DNA from: EC70 sp018675395
GTDB lineage: Bacteria > Verrucomicrobiota > Verrucomicrobiia > Verrucomicrobiales > DEV007
DNA length: 12,794 bases
Reading direction: 5' to 3'
NCBI GenBank assembly: GCA_018675395.1
Contig: JABGYE010000019.1
Location: forward strand, 1-12,794
In this document: piece after piece, positions 1 to 8,215 of the stretch
How positions within the stretch are numbered: position 1 is the first letter of the stretch
Layout of the letters: each line of letters opens with the position of its first letter
The notes under the pieces: generated by a model
What the model saw: the letters and a program-made list of their open reading frames with translations, nothing else
Databases searched by the model: none
What the model was told of the DNA's origin: nothing
Program-made: the position numbers and the translations under genes

Positions 1-1353
1 AATACTGATGGCAATTTCGGGAGCCTGTACTTCTCCACCAGAACTAAATTCCTTACTTATGAGCCAAAACATCAACAGCAAAAGTGCCAGTAAATGCATG
101 ATGGCAGACCCTGCTAAGCACTTATGGTACAGGGTACTAATGTCGCGCCAATGCTCTAGCAGATAAATGAGACCTATGAGAGCTGCAATTGCTAAGAGTA
201 TCCACCAAATGATTTTACTCATTAGCTCCTTGAACTTTTCCCAAGATGTTAGATCAGTGAATCCAAAAACTTCTCGTGTCGTGGAACGATAAAGCCTGTA
301 ACGCTTCAAATCATCATTCTCAATAGAATCTTCCAGATCAAGGTCTGTACTAAAAAGCAAATCAAAGCCTTCCATTCGTATAGCCGGATCCGTCGCGTCA
401 CCTTTTTCCATATAAAGGTCAATTTTCTCGGGTGGAAATTCTTCGCCATTCACTACACGGCTGAGATAAACACTGAATCCTTTTTCCTGGTTTCTGTCTC
501 TGTCCGAGGCAAGAAAGATATGATTGCCCTGGCTCGTCAGTGAAGCCTGCAAATCTTCCGATTCAGAGTTCAGATCATTAACCGCTTCGACTTCAGAAAA
601 TACAGGAAAAGTAACGCTCTTTTCTGTCTCTTCGGGAACCTCAGAAGGCTCAGAATCGATAACTTTTCTTGCAACATAAATATCATTCTTATCCCCTTCC
701 TTATTGGATGAGAAAAATAGCCTTTGCCCGTCCTCCGCAGGAGCAGGTCCTAGCTCATCCTGAGGTGTGTTAATGGATTGATTTAATAATTGTGCAATGC
801 TCCATTTTGTTCCCTCGTTGCGGGACACATAAATATCATACCCTCCCTTTCCCCCTTCTCTGTCAGAAGAAAAATAAAGGAATTTTCCATCCCTTGAGAA
901 AGCAGGGCCCCTTTCGTTATTCTGGCTGTTCAGTTCTGCAACGGGTTCTGGGACAGACCATGTGCGTCCGTCCCAGGCTGATAGGAAAAGATCCGTACCA
1001 CTGTCATCATTCGCTGGACGCACAAAGACCATAGATGTCCCGTTTGGCGAAAATGCAGCCTCGAGCCTATAATTTGCAGCATTAATGCTATCTCCCTCTT
1101 CCGCATCTGGAACGGTCGTGCTTTCACTAAAAAGATTTTGTTTTGGGTCCTGCCACAGGACTCTACGAACTTTGTTTTCTTCGACACCGATAGTATTACC
1201 CGCTTCGTCTGAAAAATATGCCCAGACATCAGCTTGCAGCTTTTTCCATATTACTGATGAGAGCCCTGCAAAAATGACAAGACTGATTAATGCAAAAAGA
1301 AACCGGCCCTTTGTGCCTTTGATTCTTGGTGCTTTCTTTTTATCAGAACTCAT
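1..1353 (-). CDS. Membrane-anchored PD40 (TolB-like) propeller protein with a TonB/TolA-like helix, 3' end missing
   Basis: An open frame of 451 codons runs without a stop from the ATG at 1351-1353 to base 1, so the C-terminus lies outside the window. Residues about 17-37 form an N-terminal membrane anchor. Residues 91-229 and 252-337 carry PD40/WD40-like blades, recognisable by the repeated F-S-x-D-G and F-x-S-D-R-E-G-G patterns (for example around 152-168). Residues 381-400 are a second membrane helix. After a short charged loop (HWRDISTLYHK) comes a third helix at about 414-433, containing S416-A-I-M-H420, the S-x-x-x-H pattern of TonB and TolA. The start lies 8 bases after the stop of the upstream paralog, so the two are co-transcribed. 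No good Shine-Dalgarno sequence precedes it. The propeller should be periplasmic, with the unseen tail also periplasmic. The fold assignment is firm; the TonB-like role is inferred. Confidence 0.85.
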   Translation of the reverse strand, partial: MSSDKKKAPRIKGTKGRFLFALISLVIFAGLSSVIWKKLQADVWAYFSDEAGNTIGVEENKVRRVLWQDPKQNLFSESTTVPDAEEGDSINAANYRLEAAFSPNGTSMVFVRPANDDSGTDLFLSAWDGRTWSVPEPVAELNSQNNERGPAFSRDGKFLYFSSDREGGKGGYDIYVSRNEGTKWSIAQLLNQSINTPQDELGPAPAEDGQRLFFSSNKEGDKNDIYVARKVIDSEPSEVPEETEKSVTFPVFSEVEAVNDLNSESEDLQASLTSQGNHIFLASDRDRNQEKGFSVYLSRVVNGEEFPPEKIDLYMEKGDATDPAIRMEGFDLLFSTDLDLEDSIENDDLKRYRLYRSTTREVFGFTDLTSWEKFKELMSKIIWWILLAIAALIGLIYLLEHWRDISTLYHKCLAGSAIMHLLALLLLMFWLISKEFSSGGEVQAPEIAISI

Positions 1354-1361
1354 TTTTACCA

Positions 1362-3734
1362 CTAGTTAGCGCTTGTCTGGCTTACCTCTTCATTTTCCAC
1401 AATAGAACTTTGGGGCCTCTTGAATGCTCGAATGAATAAGAAGATAAACAGACCAAGGAGAGCCAATGCGCTGCCCAATAACACGATATTATTTTTTACC
1501 CAAGCCATGGACGGCATCTTGGAGTAATCATAATCGATCATTACTCTCTTGCTCTTTGTCCCATACAAAGATGAAATACTCTCCTTCCGATCAGAATTAA
1601 AAAGTAAATGGAACCCTGCCATTCGGACTGCCGGATTCGTTTCATTAAACTTACTATTAATTTCTTTTCCCAAGTTTGCAGGAACCGATGGTACTTCTCC
1701 GCTGATACGGGAACGGTAAATGTCCGAACCTCCGACTCCGCCCTCACGAGATGAGGTGAAATAAATAAAGTCACCATGATCAGTAATTACAGGAGCCATT
1801 TCATCAGATGGAGAACTGAACTCCTGCAAGTGCTTAGCATGGCGAAAAATTGGATCCTTCGGCAATGATCTACTATCTAGGACGTTTGGATTTGGCCCTT
1901 CTGAGTCAGGTTCAAAACCAAGTCCATAAAGGGGAGTGTACCGATATTGCGCTTCTAAACACAATGCGACGAGGGCCGTAACAATGACCTTACCCATTTG
2001 TCCACCATGACCTCCTCCTACCGGCCATGATCCTTCAGGTTCTTGTGTTTTGAGAAATTCAGAATGCATTTTTGCCAACCATTTCCTCCACACTGGTCCC
2101 TGATGCTGATAAGCAGCCAATGTTCCATAATATACGTAATAGATGTCATTCATTTGAAAACCAGCCTTGTCGATTATGAGAGACGACTCGAAGGCCTTTG
2201 CAGCATTTGATGAAGCACCATTTAGTTGGGCACAGAAAAATCCTGCGGCATTCATTGCATTTTTCCCCGAATTACCCTTTCCAGGTGAGTCCGTGTACCC
2301 GTAAGACCCGCCGTCCTTGCCTCCACTGATTATCTCAAGAAAATTATCTACCCCGTCCAAAGTGCTTTGAGGAATTATAAGGCCTGACATCTTCGCGCTT
2401 GCCAAAGCCATTACCATCCAACCTGTCACTGACAGGTCACCACGTTCCTTTGGCTTGTATCGCCACCCACCTTCCTCGTGCTGGGATTCCACAATAAAGT
2501 CAATTGCTGCCTGCGCCTTTGGTTTTATTTCGCTATCTTTCGTGACGCCATAAGCTTCAACCAATGCAAGTGCCGCTATGCCATGATCATACATCGCATT
2601 ATTTTGGGGACTATCCCCCCGCAGATCACCACTAGCAACGTTCTGCTGACCCAGTAACCAATCCAATCCAAGTTTTACTTTGTCCTGATATTTGCACTTC
2701 TTATCATGCCGTTCACCTCTTCCATAAAAGGCCAATAGACTGAAAGAGGTTGCCGCAACGTCATGGCCCGCCTGTCCACCGGATTTGCCGATGTCCCACC
2801 TGCCATCCTCTTCCTGCAAACCAGCAAGATAGGCGAGGGCCTTCTCAACAGCACTTTCACTGGACTCTGATCCACCTAGCTTCGACATAACACTTTTATC
2901 CGCTAGGGCACCTTCCCTCAGTGAATAAAGCATGCTCAATTGACGCTCTGTTATTAGATCAAAAGCTGTTTCAGTAGCAATGTCTGCGGAATATATCTCA
3001 AAATCGACTTTCTGTTCTGAAACGTCTGCTAACTGCTCTGCTGCTGCTGCTTCGGTGGCCTCCTTTTCACTAATGCCAACCCCCTGGTGAGGTCGGTTAG
3101 ATACAAAGAAAAGTGTCATGTTGTCCGGAGAAAGGTCCGGATCAGTTTCGTCAAAAGGTGTATTGACCCTTGCCGTGAGGGGCAAAGGCCATGCATATTC
3201 TACACCGTCCCACTTTGATACCCAGATGTCCTGACCTCCCTGACCCCCAGGACGATCACTAGTAAAAAAAAGTAATTCTCCGTTCCCGCTCAGTGTAGGA
3301 GTCGTTTCATTAAATTGACTGTTCAGGGCCCGCATTGGCAGCGGTTCTCCCCAATTATTGCCGTCCCAAATTCTGAGAAATATATTGGAATTATCTTTTC
3401 CGTTCGCAACAGAATAAACCATTCGAGCCCCGTCTGAGGAAATTGAAGGTTGGCCTATTATGCCCTCAGCTCCGATCACCTCAGTGACGGCCTGGGCAGG
3501 ATCCCATACCACGTAACCAGGCTCCACGTCTCTTGCAACTTGTTCGAACGCTACCTGATCCGTATACGTGTACCAACGTTCTGGTCTTAGATATAACCAG
3601 GTTAAAACAATTGCACTAAGAACCAATAATAAAGCACCCCATGCATATATTTTATAGCGACGTTTCTGCGTCAGACCCAAAATGGCCCCCGAAGTCTCCT
3701 TCGAATCAGGATCAGTTGGCTCTGCACTGGACAT
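1362..3734 (-). CDS. Membrane-anchored PD40 propeller protein with an inserted prenyltransferase/squalene-cyclase-like toroid
   Basis: A 790-residue protein. Residues 28-49 are an N-terminal anchor preceded by KRRYK. Residues 92-216 hold PD40 blades (F-F-T-S-D-R-P-G-G around 156-164). An Ala/Glu-rich linker (about 222-236) leads to an alpha/alpha toroid at about 290-600. This has Q-E-E-D-G-R-W (307-313), the Y-D-H-G-I-A stretch (382-387), E-E-G-G-W-R-Y (420-426) and Q-E-P-E-G-S-W (564-570), as in the prenyltransferase/squalene-oxidase repeat proteins common in PVC bacteria. PD40 sequence resumes at 637-716, and a C-terminal helix follows at 748-769 with a basic tail (FIRAFKR). Positive-inside charges predict a periplasmic body. 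I see no D-x-D-D acid motif of class II terpene cyclases in the toroid, so cyclase activity is doubtful. The gene starts 12 bases after the ExbD stop with no Shine-Dalgarno. The domain calls are strong; the function is unknown. Confidence 0.9.
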   Translation of the reverse strand: MSSAEPTDPDSKETSGAILGLTQKRRYKIYAWGALLLVLSAIVLTWLYLRPERWYTYTDQVAFEQVARDVEPGYVVWDPAQAVTEVIGAEGIIGQPSISSDGARMVYSVANGKDNSNIFLRIWDGNNWGEPLPMRALNSQFNETTPTLSGNGELLFFTSDRPGGQGGQDIWVSKWDGVEYAWPLPLTARVNTPFDETDPDLSPDNMTLFFVSNRPHQGVGISEKEATEAAAAEQLADVSEQKVDFEIYSADIATETAFDLITERQLSMLYSLREGALADKSVMSKLGGSESSESAVEKALAYLAGLQEEDGRWDIGKSGGQAGHDVAATSFSLLAFYGRGERHDKKCKYQDKVKLGLDWLLGQQNVASGDLRGDSPQNNAMYDHGIAALALVEAYGVTKDSEIKPKAQAAIDFIVESQHEEGGWRYKPKERGDLSVTGWMVMALASAKMSGLIIPQSTLDGVDNFLEIISGGKDGGSYGYTDSPGKGNSGKNAMNAAGFFCAQLNGASSNAAKAFESSLIIDKAGFQMNDIYYVYYGTLAAYQHQGPVWRKWLAKMHSEFLKTQEPEGSWPVGGGHGGQMGKVIVTALVALCLEAQYRYTPLYGLGFEPDSEGPNPNVLDSRSLPKDPIFRHAKHLQEFSSPSDEMAPVITDHGDFIYFTSSREGGVGGSDIYRSRISGEVPSVPANLGKEINSKFNETNPAVRMAGFHLLFNSDRKESISSLYGTKSKRVMIDYDYSKMPSMAWVKNNIVLLGSALALLGLFIFLFIRAFKRPQSSIVENEEVSQTSAN

Positions 3735-3746
3735 TTCAACAACAGA

Positions 3747-4166
3747 TTAACGTTCGGTTTTAACGGCGATATTGGCTCTCGGGACACCAACGTGCCGGCA
3801 AATTGACATGACATTTGCAAGATAAAGATGCTTCGCATCCTGATCACTTCTGATCAGTACCTTGATATCAGGTTTCTTTTCAACTTCGATCTTCATCCAG
3901 TCGGAAATTTGTTCCTCCGTGACCTGTTTCCCCATCAATACATAAGCACCACTCTTACGAATATTTATCTTAATTAGGTTTCCGGTCGACTGGGTCAATG
4001 ACTGATTTTTTGCATCTACAGGAAGGTTCACCATATGATCAATTTCCTCTTCTTTAAATGTAGTAGTAACTAGAAAGAAGATGATCAAAATGAACATCAC
4101 GTCCAGCATGCTGGAAATATTGATAATTTCTCCGTCGTTAGAAGAAGATTTTTGGCGACAATTCAT
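3747..4166 (-). CDS. exbD: ExbD/TolR-family proton-channel subunit
   Basis: A 139-residue protein of normal ExbD/TolR length. A short cytoplasmic N-terminus leads into a single membrane helix at about 19-37, which begins with S-M-L-D-V-M-F. Asp22 sits where the family's essential proton-carrying aspartate is found (Asp25 in E. coli ExbD, Asp23 in TolR). The proline usually found shortly before that aspartate is replaced by serine here. Residues 40-139 form the periplasmic domain, ending in the typical I-K-V-L-I-R-S-D then M-S-I-C-R-H-V-G-V-P pattern. The family forms a complex with a pentameric ExbB/TolQ ring and couples proton flow to movement of a TonB/TolA partner. The ATG overlaps the exbB stop by one base (TAATG), and an AAGGA sits 8 bases upstream, so the start is well supported. 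ExbD and TolR cannot be told apart from sequence alone. Confidence 0.93.
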   Translation of the reverse strand: MNCRQKSSSNDGEIINISSMLDVMFILIIFFLVTTTFKEEEIDHMVNLPVDAKNQSLTQSTGNLIKINIRKSGAYVLMGKQVTEEQISDWMKIEVEKKPDIKVLIRSDQDAKHLYLANVMSICRHVGVPRANIAVKTER

Positions 4167-4981
4167 TATGCGGTTCCTTCCGAAATGTTAGTTTGATCGT
4201 CAGCGGCTGGGCCAGTAATCGGAGCTGAATTGGCCAAGGCGTGAGTAACAATAAATTCAGTGCCAACATCATCTATATGGTCAATAACCTTGTCAGCTCT
4301 GGTAGAAAGCCACTGAAATAATAAAAGTACTGGGATAGCGATCGTTAAGCCCGCTGCCGTACTCACTAGTGCTTGATAGATCCCATTGGCAAGGTCTGAT
4401 GTCTTTGCAGCACCACCACTATCGGCCGTTTTCTGGAAAGCATCAATCATACCGTAAACTGTTCCCAACAAGCCCAATAGAGGGCAAACACCTGCAATGA
4501 CTGAAAGAGGTCTTAAGCTACGTTTCATTTTCTCAGCTTCTTTAGAACCGGCATCCTCGATAGCCTTGCTGACTGCCTGGTGGCCTTCATTGCGCCACTG
4601 AATACCTGCTTTGAAAACATGCCCACATGCTGCGGACGAATCTTCACAATACTTTTCAGCGGTCTGACCAGTCGAATCACTGTTCCAGGCCTGTCCGAGG
4701 CCCTGTAAGAATCCGGCAGGAAGGACCCTTTCTTTCGTCAGTGATATGAATCGTTCCAGTCCCAGCGCAAGTGCAAGAATTGATGCGATGGCTAATGGAA
4801 ACATGACCGGGCCACCCTTTTTGATGAGGCTAAACATTGTTTCCTTGTCTTCTCCGGCCCCTTCACCAACTTCGGCCCCAAAAGCAAATGAGCTGAATGC
4901 CACAAAGACAAGGATGCAAATTATCATCAAGTTAGACCAGCGAATAACGTTTATTAGATTGTGTTTTTTATTAAGGTACAT
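4166..4981 (-). CDS. exbB: MotA/TolQ/ExbB-family proton-channel protein
   Basis: A 271-residue protein. Residues 17-35 form a hydrophobic export signal with a likely cut in A-F-G-A (33-36), giving the periplasmic N-terminus that ExbB requires. Membrane helices lie at about 58-75, 158-178 and 205-224. The family signature P-L-L-G-L-L-G-T-V-Y-G-M is at 167-178, and the third helix begins with G-I-Y-Q-A-L-V-S-T-A-A-G-L (200-212), which lines the proton path. The cytoplasmic loop between helices 1 and 2 (about 80-157) holds two cysteines, C112 and C119. The protein should form the inner-membrane ring that works with the ExbD encoded next, with which it overlaps by one base. It starts 24 bases after the TPR gene, without a Shine-Dalgarno sequence, so it probably depends on translation of that gene. 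TolQ is an equally valid family label. Confidence 0.94.
   Translation of the reverse strand: MYLNKKHNLINVIRWSNLMIICILVFVAFSSFAFGAEVGEGAGEDKETMFSLIKKGGPVMFPLAIASILALALGLERFISLTKERVLPAGFLQGLGQAWNSDSTGQTAEKYCEDSSAACGHVFKAGIQWRNEGHQAVSKAIEDAGSKEAEKMKRSLRPLSVIAGVCPLLGLLGTVYGMIDAFQKTADSGGAAKTSDLANGIYQALVSTAAGLTIAIPVLLLFQWLSTRADKVIDHIDDVGTEFIVTHALANSAPITGPAADDQTNISEGTA
4175..4179 (-). promoter_or_regulatory. Shine-Dalgarno site of exbD
   Basis: On the minus strand this reads AAGGA, 8 bases before the exbD ATG and inside the last codons of exbB. It is the only well-placed Shine-Dalgarno I found among the nine gene starts in the window. Together with the TAATG overlap it fixes the exbD start and suggests that ExbD output is tuned to ExbB by coupled reinitiation. 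Confidence 0.65.
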
Positions 4982-5005
4982 TGCAGTTAGTAATTATTAG
5001 TTTGA

Positions 5006-8000
5006 TCAGTTAGTACGAAGTTCGTCAAGGTATTGCCGGGCAACGATCGCTGCCTTTTCTTTGCTATATTTATTGATTACGTCTTTGAATCGTTGCGTGG
5101 CTTCTTCTTTTTTGTCCTGAGCCAATAGTACGCGCCCGATCTCGAGGACAGACTTTGCTTGCCAGCTTGGGTACTTCTTAAAATTGATTTCTACATTAAC
5201 AAATTCAGCGATTGCCTTTTCATAATTTTGCAAATTGAACAAACATTCGCCCGTCTGGAATCGACTCCTGACTGTCCATAGATCGACAATTTTTACATCT
5301 GATAAAAGTTTTCGATACTCTGATATAGCCCCGTTAGGGTTATTGTTATTTTCAAGAGCATAGGCCAGTCCGAATTGAGCATTTCGAATCCATTTACTTT
5401 CTTTGAACCTGTTCAAAAAATTTCTGTAGGTCTGCGAAGCTTCATTGTGCTGGCCAGTCAGAGACTGCGTTTCACCCAAACGCATAGTGACTGTCTCGGC
5501 GAGAGTCGCATCAATTCCTGGCACCTTTGACGAGGCAGCAAAATGATCTCTAGCAGTGACGGTTTCTTTTAATTTGAATCGTGCTTCGCCAGCCTGAAAG
5601 AGCATCGACGCGACTAGTTTTGATTCTGGGTATTCGATAATCAGTTTTTCGAACATGCCTGCGGCAATCTCGAAATCTGCTTTTTTAAAATGGGCGCTGG
5701 CCAGCTGAATTCTTATGGGTTCTTTGAGAGAATCGTCCTTCATCCCCTTTAGAGTAGTTGTCAGCTGTGCGATCACTTTTTCCTGAGCGCCACTATCTAA
5801 ATTCAATTCAGCTAATTCACTTTGCACTTTCACAATGAGCTGACTCTTCGGATGAGTATCGAGTAATTTTTCATAAAGAAGCACCGCCTCCTTGTCTCGT
5901 TTCCTAGCCCTCTCTGCCCAGGCCCATTCATACAATGCCTGATCAGCAAATTCAGATTTTGGATGCTTTTCAGTGACGCGTTTAAAATGATTTGCCGCAT
6001 TGTTCCAGTCCTTCTGTTTGGAGGCAGAAAGTCCCGCATAATAAACAACCAAAGACAATTTCTCATGTTCCCTGAATTGATTTAGCATTTGTGGAAAGTG
6101 CTTTGAGGCAATTTCAAAATTTTCTGCATTGATGAGCGCTATTCCCTGCTGAAGTGCGGCATCTGATGCAAGAGGGTGGTTCCGGGGCACTTGCGAAAAA
6201 TAAGTTGCAGCTTCCACGTGCTTTTCTTCTGCCGCATTTACCCATCCCAGATAATACATGACACGTGGCTTTTGCTGTGGAGCTCCGGCCTTGAACGGAT
6301 CCTTATTGGCTTTGTCTTCATTTATGAACCTTTCAAGGGCGCCTCTTGCTGTTTTCAAATCTTCTGTCTGGAAAGAGAGCCGGCCCTGCTCGGCCAGAGC
6401 AAGTGGAAGGTGCGGGGTGACTCCAGGATAATGGTTTGCGAGTGTGCGTAGGTGCCCCAGTGCCTTGGTCTTGTCCTCTGTCCGGTCATAAGCGACTGCT
6501 ACCTGGATCAAAGCCGTGTCCAAGTTTGGACCAGCGCTTACCTTATATTGTTTTTTGTCATTGATCTCAACCCTTTCATTAATGAAATCCTCAAATGGTT
6601 TTATTGATTCTTTCCACTTGTCCTGACGAAAAAAGCAATCTCCAACTAAAAAAGACAATTGAGTGAAGAGTTTGCCTTCTGGTTTCTTTGCCAGAAGTGG
6701 TTGAGCGCTTTGTAGTGCCTGCGCCCAACGCTTTGCCAGATGATGGACCTGCGCTATACGGAGCTGAGCAGCAGGCACACTGGAATGGTCCTTATGTGCC
6801 TGTATAAAATCTGTGTAAGCCTTAGCTGATTCATCACTGCGATTGAGAAGGAACAGGTTCTCTGCTCGCATGTAACGAGAATCTCCAAGAAGAACATGAT
6901 CTTTGAACCGAGCAATGAAGCTGTCCGCTAATCGTAAACTGCCGTTATAGTCTTTAAGTTTATGGAGGCAGGTCGAACGTTGAGCTATCACTTCTGGCAT
7001 CTGTCCAAACTTACCTCTACCTTCGACGTGGGACAGAGCATCAGAGGCCAGTTTCCAGTCAGGACTCTTTAGACTGATAAGTGCATTGGCATAGTCAAAC
7101 TCAATATCATCAATAACAGGCGAATTTGGAAACCGCTTAATCGCATCAACAAGAATTTGTGCAGATCTTTGAAACTGATTTTGGCGGGAAAACACTCTTG
7201 CCCACCACAAGTTGGCTTTTGCTGCGGTCAAGCTTTCGGCTCCGGCAATTTGGCTAAATTTTTCGTTCGCTTTATTGTAATCTTCGCGTTCAAGAAAACT
7301 TCTGGCAATATAGAATTTCGATTCTTCAACATGCGGAGCTGGTTTACCTTCAGCGTCAGGCTTTGCGTCTTTAAGGTATGCTTCAAAATCAAAAGTCGCG
7401 GGCTCATACTTAGAAAGTAAGAAACGTGTGAATCCTAGTCGGTATTGGCATTCCAATGCATCATTTCCTTTCATCCCAGGGAGGGCCGCTGCATACGCTG
7501 GCTCAGCCTTATCAAATTCTTTTAGAAGGGTATGACATTCGCCTAGAAGAAAAGCTGCTCGGGTTTTCCATTCGGGTATTGCCTGTAATTGAGCTACTTT
7601 GGCAAGAGACACCGTGGCCTCGGAAGTTTTTTCGGTCTGATAAAAAGCATATCCTTGCTGATATAGGGCCCTAGCGGCTTGGTCGGGGGCAGGCTTAGAT
7701 GCGGTAAGCTTCTTTGTCCATTCAAGAACTTTATCCCATTCCGATTTACCAAAGCAAATGTCACAAATGGCAGCCAGTGCCGCTGTCCTGAATTTAGGGT
7801 TTTTAATATTATTGAGCTGAGCAATAAAGAGTTGTCTCGCTTCGTCCTTTTTTGAAGAAAACAACATGCATTGGCCCTGCAACATGATTAACCGTTCTCT
7901 GTCAATTGTCTTGTCCAGTCTAGGCTTTGCTAAGAGTGCAGCAAATTGGGGCATGGCCTTGTCATATTGTTTGAGGGCATATTGACTAAGGGCAAGACCT

Positions 8001-8215
8001 CTCCGTGCCAGATCCGCTTTTGGATGATTGCCATGCTTTTGCAGAAAGGCTTGGAATTGCGTGACTGCGACCGGATATAGTTTTCTGTTGTAGGCAGCGT
8101 TAGCAACAAAATATTGATCCAAAGCTGCATCCTCTCCAGCTAAAATTATAGATGGAAAAGTCAAAACTACTGCCATCAGTAAATAATTAAATCTCTTAAG
8201 ATTACAGAAACTCAT
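5006..8215 (-). CDS. Giant periplasmic tetratricopeptide-repeat protein of the ExbB/ExbD cluster
   Basis: A 1069-residue protein with a signal peptide at 1-26 (hydrophobic core about 11-25, likely cut I-L-A|G). The rest is a nearly continuous TPR solenoid: helical pairs of about 34-36 residues with small residues at fixed positions, a Y/F-x-x-A pattern and frequent Pro at the helix end (for example L-Y-E-K-L-L-D-T-H-P and M-F-E-K-L-I-I-E-Y-P-E-S). The C-terminal repeats resemble the TPR segments of CpoB/YbgF- and BamD-like envelope proteins. No catalytic domain and no membrane segment after the signal are visible. As first gene of the group it probably supplies a scaffold that binds the motor, the PD40 proteins or an outer-membrane partner; this role is inferred. 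The start gives a complete signal peptide; a GGAG lies only one base before the ATG, too close for a normal Shine-Dalgarno. Confidence 0.9.
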   Translation of the reverse strand: MSFCNLKRFNYLLMAVVLTFPSIILAGEDAALDQYFVANAAYNRKLYPVAVTQFQAFLQKHGNHPKADLARRGLALSQYALKQYDKAMPQFAALLAKPRLDKTIDRERLIMLQGQCMLFSSKKDEARQLFIAQLNNIKNPKFRTAALAAICDICFGKSEWDKVLEWTKKLTASKPAPDQAARALYQQGYAFYQTEKTSEATVSLAKVAQLQAIPEWKTRAAFLLGECHTLLKEFDKAEPAYAAALPGMKGNDALECQYRLGFTRFLLSKYEPATFDFEAYLKDAKPDAEGKPAPHVEESKFYIARSFLEREDYNKANEKFSQIAGAESLTAAKANLWWARVFSRQNQFQRSAQILVDAIKRFPNSPVIDDIEFDYANALISLKSPDWKLASDALSHVEGRGKFGQMPEVIAQRSTCLHKLKDYNGSLRLADSFIARFKDHVLLGDSRYMRAENLFLLNRSDESAKAYTDFIQAHKDHSSVPAAQLRIAQVHHLAKRWAQALQSAQPLLAKKPEGKLFTQLSFLVGDCFFRQDKWKESIKPFEDFINERVEINDKKQYKVSAGPNLDTALIQVAVAYDRTEDKTKALGHLRTLANHYPGVTPHLPLALAEQGRLSFQTEDLKTARGALERFINEDKANKDPFKAGAPQQKPRVMYYLGWVNAAEEKHVEAATYFSQVPRNHPLASDAALQQGIALINAENFEIASKHFPQMLNQFREHEKLSLVVYYAGLSASKQKDWNNAANHFKRVTEKHPKSEFADQALYEWAWAERARKRDKEAVLLYEKLLDTHPKSQLIVKVQSELAELNLDSGAQEKVIAQLTTTLKGMKDDSLKEPIRIQLASAHFKKADFEIAAGMFEKLIIEYPESKLVASMLFQAGEARFKLKETVTARDHFAASSKVPGIDATLAETVTMRLGETQSLTGQHNEASQTYRNFLNRFKESKWIRNAQFGLAYALENNNNPNGAISEYRKLLSDVKIVDLWTVRSRFQTGECLFNLQNYEKAIAEFVNVEINFKKYPSWQAKSVLEIGRVLLAQDKKEEATQRFKDVINKYSKEKAAIVARQYLDELRTN

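Noticed and set aside
792..1369. Open frames at 792-1034 (+), 930-1229 (-) and 1085-1369 (+).
   Set aside because: They lie inside the truncated PD40 gene in other frames. The long frame on the minus strand has clear PD40 motifs and membrane helices, and these do not.
1935..2867. Calling the toroid a squalene-hopene cyclase.
   Set aside because: The Q-x-x-x-G-x-W-type repeats are present, but the D-x-D-D catalytic motif is not visible, and only one toroid-sized domain exists, less than half of a full cyclase.
4166..4981. Flagellar MotA as an alternative for the ExbB-type gene.
   Set aside because: The length, three-helix layout, export signal and the ExbD-type partner fit ExbB/TolQ; no MotB or flagellar gene is near.
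5830..8130. Several 66-91 codon frames inside the TPR gene on both strands.
   Set aside because: They show low-complexity, cysteine- and serine-rich translations without family features and overlap a well-supported repeat protein.
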